A DNA stretch of 64,000 nucleotides, taken from Pseudomonas poae (GTDB taxonomy: Bacteria; Pseudomonadota; Gammaproteobacteria; Pseudomonadales; Pseudomonadaceae). This document shows, piece by piece, positions 9,238 through 17,968 of the stretch (positions are counted from its first letter, which is position 1; every line of letters begins with the position of its first letter). Made by a program: the position numbers and the translations under genes. The stretch covers positions 2,733,001-2,797,000 of the forward strand of contig CP110972.1 in NCBI GenBank assembly GCA_028869255.1. The letters are read 5' to 3'. The notes below the pieces were generated by a model that was not told where the DNA came from, ran no database searches, and was given only the letters and a program-made list of their open reading frames with translations.

Positions 9238-10159
9238 TCAGACAACCGCTTTGCGCAGCGTCACCCAATACCGCGTCCGCGCCTGCACTTCGAGCCCCAG
9301 GGTTGAGGCCAGCAGGTTGAGGATGCGGTCGGTGTCGTCCAGGCGGAAACTGCCGGTGACTCGCAGTGCTTCCAGGCTTGAATCCCAGCGCAACACCCCC
9401 CGGGCGATAACGCTCCAGTTCACGCAGGAAATCCCCCAGCGCTTGGTTCTGCGCGGTCAGCACCCCGTCGCGCCAACCCAGTTGCAGCACATCGAATGGC
9501 ACCCAGGCACCCAGCCCGGCGGTTTTCAGCGAGGCTTGCCGACCGCTCTGCAAGGTCGACGATTGCCCCTTCAGGTCGCGCACCTGCACCACGCCCTTGA
9601 GCACCGACACCAGGCAGCCGGACGCCAATTGCCGCACGCACACCTCGGCCTGGCTGACCTTCAGCTCGCCGTAACGCGTGTGCACCGTGATCGCCTGCGG
9701 GCCCGGTACGTTTAGTGCCAGCTCACCGTCTACCAGACTGATGCGTTGCTGCGCCAGGTCCACATCCACCGCCGTGGCCGTGTTGAGTTGCAGGCTGGCG
9801 CCGTCGGCCAAGGGCAAGCGTTTGCGCTCGCCGGTGGCGGTGTGCACGTCAGCGCGCCAGGCCTCAATAGGCAATTGGCGGCTGATCAGCCAGGCGGTCG
9901 GCACTAGCGCCGCCACGCCCAGTGCGCGTTTGAGCACGGCGCGCCGACCCGGTTGCGGGCGATCAAGGCTGGCCATCGCCAACGCCTGGGGCAAGTCGCT
10001 GAAACGCTGACGCAAGCTCTGGGCGCGTTGCCAGGTCTGCTCATGCTGGGGATGGCTGTCGCGCCAGTGCTGCAAGGCGGCGTGATCGCGCTCGGTGGCC
10101 GCGCCGGACTCCAGCAGCGCCAGCCATTGAGCGGCGGCGCGTGCGACGTCGCGGTTCAC
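9238..10159 (-). pseudogene. FecR-family anti-sigma regulator, frameshifted at a run of six C (plus strand)
   Basis: FecR proteins are single-pass inner-membrane regulators that pass a TonB-receptor signal to a FecI-type sigma factor. The N-terminal cytoplasmic region (AAAQWLALLESG, WRDSHPQHEQTWQRA), one TM near residues 78-96 and the periplasmic FecR domain are visible. At RYRPG the frame breaks: the rest of the family C-terminus (LRVTGSFRLDDTDRI) is in another frame ending at 9238. Removing one base from the six C at 9396-9401 gives a continuous protein RYRPGVLRWDSSLEAL of normal length. The start is a GTG overlapping the sigma gene stop (GTGA). Read as is, translation ends at 9233 with about 40 wrong residues. 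Confidence 0.85.
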
Positions 10160-10674
10160 AGTTCCACCAGCAGGCAGTGCTCGTAGGCCTGGGCCATATA
10201 GCGCTTCACCGTGCGTTCGGACACCTCAAGGCGCTCGGCAATCTCGCGATACCCCAAACCTTCCAGCTGGCTCCACAAGAACGCGCGGCGTACCACCGCT
10301 GGCAAGCCATCGAGCAATTCATCCAGGGCCTGCAGGGTTTCCAGCAGCAGCCAACGCTGCTCAGGCGACGGCACGCTGGATTCGGGCAAGGTGGCCAAGG
10401 CCGTCAGGTAGGCTTGTTCGAGGCTGCGCCGTTGATGGAAATTAACCAACAGGCGCTTGCCGACCGTGACCAGGTACGCCCGGGGTTCCTGCATCTGCGC
10501 AATCGGCTGCGCACTGGCCAGCACGCGCAGGAACGTATCCTGGCTGAGGTCGGCCGCATCCCAGGCATTGCCCAGGCGCCGGCGCAGCCAGTTTTCCAGC
10601 CAGCTGCGGTGGTCGCGGTACAGGCTCGACAGCGTCAGTTCGGGGGCGTGCGTAGGAACAACAGCATCATTCAT
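10156..10674 (-). CDS. ECF RNA polymerase sigma factor, FecI (iron-starvation) family
   Basis: A 172-residue ECF sigma factor starting at ATG 10674 (a TTG at 10683 is possible). Region 2 is seen in WLRRRLGNAWDAADLSQDTF and LASAQPIAQMQEPRAYLVTV; region 4 helix-turn-helix in LEGLGYREIAERLEVSERTV near residues 135-155. These proteins direct transcription of a siderophore receptor gene after release by FecR. A Fur-box-like site lies upstream. No TonB receptor gene follows, unlike the usual fecI-fecR-fecA order; the nearest receptor is at 24.1 kb and is next to a two-component system instead. Confidence 0.9.
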   Translation of the reverse strand: MNDAVVPTHAPELTLSSLYRDHRSWLENWLRRRLGNAWDAADLSQDTFLRVLASAQPIAQMQEPRAYLVTVGKRLLVNFHQRRSLEQAYLTALATLPESSVPSPEQRWLLLETLQALDELLDGLPAVVRRAFLWSQLEGLGYREIAERLEVSERTVKRYMAQAYEHCLLVEL

Positions 10675-10705
10675 GGCGAGCAACCTGCACGGGCGCGATT
10701 TAGTC

Positions 10706-10724
10706 TCAAATGAGATTCATTCTA
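10706..10724 (-). promoter_or_regulatory. Probable Fur box upstream of the FecI-like sigma gene
   Basis: The sequence CAAATGAGATTCATTCTAT region matches the Fur consensus GATAATGATAATCATTATC at roughly two thirds of positions and keeps the central ATGA/TCAT symmetry. It is 30-50 bases upstream of the sigma gene start, where iron repression is expected. Confidence 0.6.
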
Positions 10725-10767
10725 TTTAATATCGTGCCGGGACACCATGATCTTTTCAACGTCGCGT

Positions 10768-11390
10768 TTATTTCGTCGCCTCTGCGTCGAACACTTGCCC
10801 GCGCCCTACCACACTGGCCGGTGCCAATATTGCGCCTGGCGCCAGCACCGCATTCGCGCCGATCCGGCATTGATCGCCGAGCAACGCGCCAAACTTGTCG
10901 CAACCGGTGCGCTGCAACACGCCATCGACCCGCACCTGCACTTCCTTGTCGTCACGTTCATTGCGGTAGTTGGCGACAATGCTGCCCGCCTCCAGGTTGA
11001 TCCCGTGGCCCAGCACCGAATCGCCGACAAAGTTGAAGTGCGCCAGCTTGCTGGCGCTGAACACGAAAGCCGTTTTCAACTCGGAACCGGGGCCGATGAT
11101 GCAGTGCTCGTCCAGCCAGCAACCGCCACGCAGCAGCGAACCACTGGCGATAAAGCAATGGGCGCCGATGATCAGGGAGGCTTGAGCAAGGCGCCAGCCT
11201 CGACGGTGGCGGTACGGTGGATGGCGATTTCATCCTGCACGGTGTATTCATCGGCCGGCAGTTCGGCCAGCAGTTGGCGAACAATCGCGGGGGCTTGGGT
11301 GGCGAGGGCCCAGGGCGCCAGGTCAGCCCAGGGTGCCAGCGGGGATTGGGAAAAGTTGGCGATGTAATCGCTGAGTCGGATCAACGTCAA
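10768..11390 (-). pseudogene. Left-handed beta-helix (hexapeptide-repeat) acetyltransferase-like protein, frameshifted
   Basis: Two frames join to one protein of about 205 residues. The N-terminal part (to 11172) is helical and ends AIHRTATVEAGALLK; the next frame continues SLIIGAHCFIASGSLLRGG and then the hexapeptide repeats DSVLGHGINLEAGSIVANY and GDQCRIGANAVLAPGAILAP. The break is near 11175-11181 (CCTCCC on the coding strand), where one base is missing. The restored architecture resembles nucleotidyl/acyltransferase beta-helix enzymes (GlmU C-terminal, LpxA or DapD-like fold). The start is probably a TTG at 11384, with GGAGG 7-8 bases upstream. The substrate is unknown. It lies between the sigma factor gene and a divergent PLP gene. 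Confidence 0.65.
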
Positions 11391-11505
11391 ACCCTCCAGG
11401 GTGTCGGGGAAGTTCGAAACGCTAGCATGTCGGAGCGGACAAACGAATCTTTACTAATTGTCTTGTTATGGATATTTTATCCACAAACACAAACGAGGCC
11501 CGCCC

Positions 11506-12471
11506 ATGCAATTGCCTGACTACTCCGATGTCATCGCCGCCGCCCAGCGCCTGCAAGGTGTCGCCCACCTGACGCCGGTGTTCACCTCACGCACCCTCGA
11601 TGCCGAGACCGGCGCGCAGGTCTTCATCAAATGCGAAAACCTGCAACGCACCGGTTCGTTCAAGTTTCGCGGCGCGTTCAATGCCCTCTCGCAGTTTGAT
11701 GCGCAGCAGCGCAAGGCTGGGGTGGTGGCGTTCTCTTCGGGCAACCATGCCCAGGGCATTGCCCTGGCGGCGCAATTGCTGGGGATACCGGCGACCATTG
11801 TGATGCCCACCGATGCGCCCGCGGCCAAGGTCGCGGCCACCCGCGAATACGGGGCCAGCGTGGTGCTGTATGACCGCTTCAACGAAGACCGCGAGCAGAT
11901 CGGCCGCGCCCTGGCCACTGAACACGGCCTGACCCTGATCCCGCCTTATGATCATCCACACATCCTTGCCGGGCAAGGCACCGCCGCCAAGGAGCTGCTG
12001 GAATTCACAGGCCCTCTGGACGCCTTGTTCGTCGGCCTGGGCGGTGGCGGCATGTTGTCCGGTACCGCGTTGTCGACGCGTGCGCTGGCACCGGATTGCC
12101 AGCTGTTTGGGGTCGAACCCGAGGCCGGCAATGACGGCCAGCAGTCGTTGCGCACCGGCAGCATCGTGCATATCGACACCCCGGCCACCATCGCCGACGG
12201 GGCGCAGACCCAGCACCTGGGCAACTACACCTTCCCGATCATCCGCGACCAGGTGAACGACATCCTCACGGTGTCGGATGCCGAATTGGTGACGGCGATG
12301 AAGTTTTTCATGCAACGCATGAAACTGGTGGTGGAACCGACCGGCTGCCTGGGCCTGGCCGCATTGCGGCAACTGGGCAAGCGCTTCAAGGGCCAGCGCG
12401 TAGGGATTATCGTCACCGGCGGCAATGTGGATAGCCAGAAGTACGCCAACCTGCTCAGCGAGGCCCCATGA
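11506..12471 (+). CDS. PLP-dependent threonine/serine dehydratase-type enzyme, likely threo-3-hydroxyaspartate ammonia-lyase or serine racemase-like
   Basis: A 321-residue fold-type II PLP enzyme. Lys53 in SFKFRGAFNAL is the PLP lysine, SSGNHAQGIALAA (about 80-92) binds the substrate carboxylate, and GLGGGGMLSG (about 180-189) binds the PLP phosphate. There is no C-terminal ACT-like regulatory domain, so this is the short class of serine racemase, catabolic dehydratase and threo-3-hydroxyaspartate dehydratase. ATG 11506 has GAGG 8 bases upstream. It overlaps the RidA gene (ATGA), and RidA proteins hydrolyse the enamine/imine products of such dehydratases, a clear functional pairing. The exact substrate is inferred, not seen. 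Confidence 0.85.
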   Translation: MQLPDYSDVIAAAQRLQGVAHLTPVFTSRTLDAETGAQVFIKCENLQRTGSFKFRGAFNALSQFDAQQRKAGVVAFSSGNHAQGIALAAQLLGIPATIVMPTDAPAAKVAATREYGASVVLYDRFNEDREQIGRALATEHGLTLIPPYDHPHILAGQGTAAKELLEFTGPLDALFVGLGGGGMLSGTALSTRALAPDCQLFGVEPEAGNDGQQSLRTGSIVHIDTPATIADGAQTQHLGNYTFPIIRDQVNDILTVSDAELVTAMKFFMQRMKLVVEPTGCLGLAALRQLGKRFKGQRVGIIVTGGNVDSQKYANLLSEAP

Positions 12472-12848
12472 AGATCATCCATACCCCCGATGCGTCAGCA
12501 CCCGCCGGCCATTATTCCCAAGCCATCGCCCATGCCGGCGCGTTGTATATCTCCGGGCAACTGCCGGTGAGCGCGGATGGGCGTCATAACCTGTCGGCGT
12601 CGTTTGCCGAACAGGCGCGTGTGGCGCTGGGCAATCTGCTGGCGATATTAAAGGCGGCCGGTGGCGCGCCGGAGGATCTGGTGAAGGTCACGGTGTATGT
12701 GGCCGGCGTCGGCCACTGGCCGGAATTCGACCGCGTGTATGCCGCCGCACTGGGCGACCACCGCCCTGCCCGCGCGGTGGTGCCGGTGCCCGAATTGCAC
12801 CACGGCTACTTGGTGGAGATTGAAGCCATCGCACGCTATTTGGCGTAG
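12468..12848 (+). CDS. RidA family enamine/imine deaminase
   Basis: A 126-residue YjgF/YER057c/UK114-type protein: HYSQAIAHAGALYISGQLPV at the N-terminus and an active-site arginine in RPARAVVPVPELHHGYLVEIEAIA. It hydrolyses 2-aminoacrylate-type intermediates to keto acids. It is translationally coupled to the upstream PLP dehydratase through a four-base overlap and converges on the regulator gene, with 13 bases shared at the 3' ends. Confidence 0.88.
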   Translation: MKIIHTPDASAPAGHYSQAIAHAGALYISGQLPVSADGRHNLSASFAEQARVALGNLLAILKAAGGAPEDLVKVTVYVAGVGHWPEFDRVYAAALGDHRPARAVVPVPELHHGYLVEIEAIARYLA

Positions 12849-13474
12849 GTGTAGACCGCCGCACGCGACACGCCGAGGTGCGAGGCCACGGTCTCCATGG
12901 CCCGGCGGACGTCCATGCAACCCGAGTCTTTAAGCTCTTGCAGCAGCACCCGTCGATCCGCCGTCTTCAGTGCACGCGGGGTGGTGGCCAGGCGTGCGGC
13001 GAACTGGTCGATGCGCGCCCGGATCGTATCGGCGCCGGAAGGGTCCAGCGACTCGCCGGGCTTGTCGCCACTCACCGAGCCAAATTGCTCCAGCATGCCC
13101 TGCAAGCCCCGGAACAACGAGAGGTCGACGTTCATGCACAGCGCCGCGACGTACTTGCCGCTGGCGTCCTTGATGCCAATCGACGTGCTCTTGACCTGGC
13201 GGCCATCGGCGAACTGATTCTGGTAATTGGCAACGACCTGCGGGTACTCGGGGTCGGCAATCCGCGCCAGGCCCAACTCGGTGGCCGGGTCACCGGGCTG
13301 GCGGCCCGAGAGGTTGTTATGGATGGCCAGGATCGCGTGCTGCGGGTCGCGCAAATCGTGCAGCACCACTTCGCAGAAGGGGCTGAAGGTTTTGCTCAAA
13401 CCTTCGGCGATCTGTTCGAGCTGGCTGATCAGGGTGGTGTCTTCGAGTGAGGTGTTTTTCATGCGAGACAACAT
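12836..13474 (-). CDS. YheO/DauR-like transcriptional regulator (PAS-like YheO domain plus HTH)
   Basis: A 212-residue regulator. Residues about 20-130 form a YheO-type PAS-like sensor (EVVLHDLRDPQHAILAIHNN, STSIGIKDASGKYVAALCMN). The C-terminus is a helix-turn-helix (RRVLLQELKDSGCMDVRRA then VASHLGVSRAAVYTYAK). DauR of P. aeruginosa controls D-arginine use and has this architecture. The start at 13474 is chosen because AGGA sits 7 bases upstream; ATG 13462 is the alternative. It converges with the PLP lyase/RidA operon, so it is a likely local regulator, with an amino acid or hydroxy amino acid as ligand (inference). Confidence 0.82.
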   Translation of the reverse strand: MLSRMKNTSLEDTTLISQLEQIAEGLSKTFSPFCEVVLHDLRDPQHAILAIHNNLSGRQPGDPATELGLARIADPEYPQVVANYQNQFADGRQVKSTSIGIKDASGKYVAALCMNVDLSLFRGLQGMLEQFGSVSGDKPGESLDPSGADTIRARIDQFAARLATTPRALKTADRRVLLQELKDSGCMDVRRAMETVASHLGVSRAAVYTYAK

Positions 13475-13795
13475 ATCCAGTCCTGGACAGGGCGTCAATT
13501 TGTGCACTACTGAAAGATGACGACAGGCTGCCCACCCAAGCTGTAACGCCGGTGAAACAGGCGCGAAGGCTTTATTTCACGCCCTCTGGAAAATCCGTCG
13601 GAATGCCTTGCTTGTTAAGGATTGCCAGCTATATCTACTGCTGTGTAGTAGCTAATAGCTGTTAACCATGACTCGATAGGCAGCGCTTTGGAAAAGTGCC
13701 GTGACAAGGAAGATCAGATCGCTGTCGTTCGCTCCGTCACCTCAATTCTCGCGCTGAGCGTCTGTTAACTCACTTGTCAGATTGAGGAGATGAGC
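13475..13795. other. Intergenic region upstream of the CHAT operon
   Basis: About 320 bases between the divergent regulator gene and the hydrolase gene. It is less GC-rich in the middle (about 13600-13670). No convincing gene is present. It must hold the promoters of both flanking units. GAGGAG at 13784-13789 is the Shine-Dalgarno of the hydrolase gene. Confidence 0.5.
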
Positions 13796-15115
13796 ATGCC
13801 AGCGATGATGCCCGTTGGACCGTTCAAGCACTGCGTCTCTGCCGAGGGCAAGACGTTTCCCTACTACATTGTGCCGTTTGACAAAGACGGCCAGTGCGAA
13901 GCGCCGCTGACGCGCGAGCATTTGCTGGACAACCTCGGTGGTCACAGCGACATCTTTTTCTTTTCTCATGGCTGGAACAACGACTGGGAAGTGGCCAGTG
14001 CCCGATACGCGGATTTTATCGACGGCTACATCCGCCAACGCAGCACCCTGGGGCTCAAGGTTGCGGATAAGTACAACCCGCTGCTGGTCGGCATCTTCTG
14101 GCCAAGCCAGGCCCTGGCCTGGTTTGACAACGAGACCGGGCCGCGCTTTGCCGGCTCCGTTGAAGAGGGCCGCAAGCAAGTGGCCGAAATTGCCCAGTCA
14201 CTGCCGCAGACAAAACGCGAGGCCTTTCTGACCTTGGCCCAGACGCCACGGCTTACACCACAACAGGCCGGTGAACTGGCGCAAATACTGGCGGATGCAC
14301 TCAAGGACCAGCAGGACGATGAGGGCCTGCAACGCAGTCCGCCCAGTGCACAGGACTTGCTCGTTTGCGCGATTGTCAGTGCAGAGCCGGAGCCTGACTA
14401 CGATAAGTTCGGTGCCGTGCGGGAAGCCCCGCAAACGCCGCCGACGCCGGCGGGCGTTATTGATGCCCTGAAGTCGCTTGACCCGCGCCAACTGATCAAA
14501 CCGTTCACGGTATGGCAAATGAAAGACCGCGCCGGCAAGGTGGGCAGCGCGGGCGTGTCGCGGTTGCTGGCAGATATCCTGACCACCAGTGCGAACGCCA
14601 AGGTGCATCTGCTGGGGCATTCCTATGGCTGCAAAGTGGTGATGTCCGCCACGGCTGCGCTGCCCGACGGTGTGCGCCCCATCCATTCGGCATTGCTGCT
14701 GCAGCCCGCCATCTCCCAATACGCCTTCGCTGCGAAAATCCCCGACAGTACGCTGCAAGGCGGTTACCGACCCAACCTTGCCCGCATCACCCGCCCGGTT
14801 GTAGCGACATTCAGCAGCCATGACAGCGCCTTGAGCCAAGCCTTCCACCTGGCACTACGTCGCGATCAGGACCTGGGCGAGCAGCCCTCGCCCGCCGGTT
14901 CACCGAGCAAGTACGGCGCATTGGGCGGCTTCGGCCCCCAGCCTGTGGAGGTGCAGCCGATCTACATCAAGGACCCGCTGGACCCGTATGACTTCGGTAA
15001 AGGTGGGCGTGTGCTGGGCATCCAGGGCAGCCGTACGATCAGCGGCCATGGCGATATCAGCAATCCGTCGACCTGGTGGCTGGCTTACAGCCTGACCTCG
15101 AGCAACGACGTGTGA
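13796..15115 (+). CDS. Alpha/beta hydrolase (lipase-like), first gene of the CHAT operon
   Basis: A 439-residue cytoplasmic protein (no signal peptide or TM). It has the oxyanion-hole segment FFFSHGWNND (His58) and the nucleophile elbow LLGHSYGCKV with Ser276. Asp in TFSSHDSALS and His in SGHGDISNPSTWW are plausible remaining triad members. A long acidic/polar insertion (about 130-235) separates the first half from the elbow. ATG 13796 is preferred to ATG 13790 because GAGGAG would abut the latter. It is followed after 15 bases by the CHAT genes, all on one strand. Its substrate, whether lipid, ester or peptide, is unknown; an effector role is an inference from context. Confidence 0.75.
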   Translation: MPAMMPVGPFKHCVSAEGKTFPYYIVPFDKDGQCEAPLTREHLLDNLGGHSDIFFFSHGWNNDWEVASARYADFIDGYIRQRSTLGLKVADKYNPLLVGIFWPSQALAWFDNETGPRFAGSVEEGRKQVAEIAQSLPQTKREAFLTLAQTPRLTPQQAGELAQILADALKDQQDDEGLQRSPPSAQDLLVCAIVSAEPEPDYDKFGAVREAPQTPPTPAGVIDALKSLDPRQLIKPFTVWQMKDRAGKVGSAGVSRLLADILTTSANAKVHLLGHSYGCKVVMSATAALPDGVRPIHSALLLQPAISQYAFAAKIPDSTLQGGYRPNLARITRPVVATFSSHDSALSQAFHLALRRDQDLGEQPSPAGSPSKYGALGGFGPQPVEVQPIYIKDPLDPYDFGKGGRVLGIQGSRTISGHGDISNPSTWWLAYSLTSSNDV

Positions 15116-15130
15116 GATGAGGGGTTTGTC

Positions 15131-16604
15131 ATGGCCGAGATGCTGAAACGCCAGAACGATATTGTGACCCTCAAGGTTGAGCTGAAGGCCAGGGGAGAAG
15201 TCATCTTTACACTGCAATGGCATGAAGATCATGCACTTTTAGGCGTCACGTTCTGGCAGGATAATCAGGCGTCGTTCGGTTTGTCGTCTGAATTCCCCGT
15301 CAAGCGGCCGGACGAGTCAAACCTGCATTTTCCTGCCGCGTTTATCGAGGCATTGCACGCACACTGGCACATCAATGGCATCGGACATCAGTGCTTGTGG
15401 GTGCCACCTGGTCCAACCCTGCGGCACGCTGAGTTTCCTGCCGTGGGAACAACTGCTCGTGGATCTCCAGATACCCGTATTGATGTTGCCCGATTTTATT
15501 TTCCCGCCGCCTCAGGAAAGTTTTGAGCAGCTGGATGTCGTTGTCTGTGGCAGTGCGCCGTTGCAGAGGGAAAAAATCGACGCCGGCAATGATCTGATCG
15601 ATACGCTGCAGGCCATCGCCAGCGGCGTTGATCGCCCACTGCGCCTGCACGTATTCACCGACACCGATCTGTCGCCGCTGCTCAACTCGATAGACTTGGG
15701 CTGCGAGGTGATCGCCTATTCGATTGACAGCACCCCATTGCTTACAGCCAACGGGATGACCTCAATCGGGCAACCTGGCAGAAGCCTGCAATCACCCTGG
15801 CTTGTGTGGATGCGGGATGCGCTCAAAACTTTCAGTGTCGACGCCGTACATTTCATATGCCACGGGCACTTGTCCGGTCTCCGAGGCTCGCTGCTCTTTG
15901 CGCAGTCACCAACGCAGCGTAGCGACGACTTCCTCGCAGGTTCTGTGGGGGCGGTCGAGCTGGCCAACTTTCTGATCCAGATTGGTGCCTGGGCCACTGC
16001 GTTCAGCGCGCCCACCGACAACCACAGTCTACTGGGACTGCGGGTACTGGCTGATGAAATTGCCCAGACATTGCCTGGACCGATGATGATGTTTGATCAC
16101 AACAAGGCGCCTTATGGGGTGCTGGAGGCAGGCTATCGCTTTGTGCATTCTCCCTATCCGCAACGCCCCCCTTACCATGAGGGCGGCTTGTATTTGTATT
16201 GCCAGCCCTATCTGCTCACCCGGTCCTTTCAGGCGCCGACCTACGCCCAGCGCAATCTGGAGCTACAGGATCTCGGCAGGCGCTACGCTCGAAATAGAGC
16301 ACAGATCAAAACCGTACTGAACACCTATGCGCTGAGTGACGATGTGCAGTCATCGCAACCACTGACCAGGAGCAAGCACTTATCAGCCGTAACCGCAGCA
16401 ACGGAACGCGCTGCCGAACAAATCCAATTGCATTATCAGAAACTGATACGCGATGAAGTAGTGCCTCAAAAAACAGCGTTGCGCGACTTATCGATCGCCA
16501 TGGAAACCATCCAGCAATTTCGCCAGGCGCTGGGCGAGGTCGAGCGAGAACGAGTGGGTGACGAGGCCGGTAATCCCCTTGCCGATAAGGGGGACGCGTC
16601 ATGA
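15131..16604 (+). pseudogene. CHAT-domain protein 1 (frameshifted; catalytic Cys position occupied by Pro)
   Basis: Two frames (15131-15526 and 15375-16604) join to a protein of about 490 residues if one C is removed near 15403-15405, giving a continuous LWVHLVQPCGTLSFLPWEQL. FLPWEQLLVDLQIPV is the conserved start of a CHAT (caspase-like) domain. His of the dyad is present in VHFICHGHLSG. At the strand that normally ends in the catalytic Cys (SAC in most CHAT proteins) the sequence is ATAFSAPTDN, so Pro replaces Cys. The domain is therefore probably an inactive pseudo-protease, perhaps a regulator or partner of the next gene. The C-terminal 120 residues are helical. RBS GATGAGGGG precedes ATG 15131. 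Confidence 0.7.
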
Positions 16605-17968
16605 TCTACCCACGCACCGTACTGACCATTGATGCCTGGGGCGACACCCTCTACGCCCAAGTCATGCACAGTTCCCTTCCGCTAACCGGCCAATTCCCAC
16701 CCTGCCCTTTAAATCTGCCAGAGCATGTACCAGGGTTTGCCCAGCAAAACGCCGTGCTGGACCGAGGTGTCATGGTGAGAACAGCATTACGCGCACATCA
16801 AGGCATTTGTCAGGTGCTGGATGGCATCAAAGGCACGGCCGCGCATGAAATACGACCGCTGTTCATGTTACTGGATGGCGAGTTTTCCCAGCGAATCAAT
16901 TGGGAAATGCTCTGCGACACCAGCAGTGCTTTCGTTGCCCTCGACCGGCGCTCACCCATTGGGCGCATAGTCAAGCAGACCAACCCCAACCCACTGCCTC
17001 CCAGTGAACTGGAGGTGCCGGTGAGGTTGATGGTAGTCATTTCGGCATTGGGTATTGGCGACCAGAAAAATGAGTGGAAAGCCCTGCGTGATGCGGTCAT
17101 TCAAGCCAGGAAAAACGGTCTGGCGATCAGCGTAAAGGTTCTGGTGGGGCTCGAGAGCCTGTACGACAGCATCGAAGTCGAAATAGCTGGCGGCCTTGAC
17201 GATGTGGAGCTTGGATCGATCGCTTCGAGTTCCAGCGACCTGACGCAGGCCATCAGTAACTGGGCGCCGCATATCCTGCATTTTTTTTGCCACGGCTTCA
17301 GTGACAGCAACGGCCAACAACTGGAACTGGCAACCACCGCAGACCACGCGCTGCATGATACCAACCCTCATGCGTTATCCCATGGTTCGGTGACCGTCAC
17401 CGGGCTCAACTTGAGAGACTTGGGCTATACGCTGAAGAACACTTGGCTGGTGGTACTCAACTGTTGCTCAATCGGCAACGCGACCTCGACCTTGCCCTCC
17501 ATGGCTGCACAAGTGTGCACTGCCGGAATACCTGCGGTTGTCGCAATGATGGAGCCCGTCACCTCGGCGGACGCCTATCGGTTCACCAAGGCACTCTACC
17601 CAGGTGCACTGGCATTGATCCTGGATGCATGGACCGATCTCAAGGCCCACGCCAGCACCACACTGGAGTTGACGACTGTCATGTACTCCGTGCGCAACGC
17701 CATCGCTCAAGGTCTTAAAAGCAACCCGCAAAGCTCACCGCATTGGTCGCTGCCGGTGCTGTATGTACGCAGTATCGACCCCCAACTGTTCGTACGACCT
17801 GCTGGCGGCGACAACCATGTCCGCCTCAAGACAACCGCCCAGTTGTTGACTGCCACAGCGGCAAAAATGAACGCCGAGCAAGCCAACGAAATACTCAAGA
17901 AAATGCTCGGCGACATCCCCGAGGACCAATGGCCAACCGCCGAAGGAGACTTCCACCATGGCGATTAA
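16601..17968 (+). CDS. CHAT-domain (caspase-like) protease, intact His-Cys dyad
   Basis: A 455-residue protein, start overlapping the previous stop (ATGA). An N-terminal alpha/beta region contains DGEFSQRINWEMLCD (about 92-106), the INWE motif being usual at the start of CHAT domains. His231 in LHFFCHGFSD and Cys289 in WLVVLNCCSIGNA form the expected caspase-fold dyad. GIPAVVAMMEPVTSADAYRF matches the following CHAT helix. CHAT proteases such as separase relatives, the bacterial gasdermin activators and the Craspase Csx29 cut a partner protein upon a trigger. Here the likely partners are encoded in the same operon. Family is firm; substrate and trigger are unknown. Confidence 0.82.
   Translation: MIYPRTVLTIDAWGDTLYAQVMHSSLPLTGQFPPCPLNLPEHVPGFAQQNAVLDRGVMVRTALRAHQGICQVLDGIKGTAAHEIRPLFMLLDGEFSQRINWEMLCDTSSAFVALDRRSPIGRIVKQTNPNPLPPSELEVPVRLMVVISALGIGDQKNEWKALRDAVIQARKNGLAISVKVLVGLESLYDSIEVEIAGGLDDVELGSIASSSSDLTQAISNWAPHILHFFCHGFSDSNGQQLELATTADHALHDTNPHALSHGSVTVTGLNLRDLGYTLKNTWLVVLNCCSIGNATSTLPSMAAQVCTAGIPAVVAMMEPVTSADAYRFTKALYPGALALILDAWTDLKAHASTTLELTTVMYSVRNAIAQGLKSNPQSSPHWSLPVLYVRSIDPQLFVRPAGGDNHVRLKTTAQLLTATAAKMNAEQANEILKKMLGDIPEDQWPTAEGDFHHGD

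Noticed and set aside
17281..17288. Run of eight T in the CHAT2 gene as a frameshift site
   Set aside because: The reading frame is intact across it, with the family His motif directly after it.
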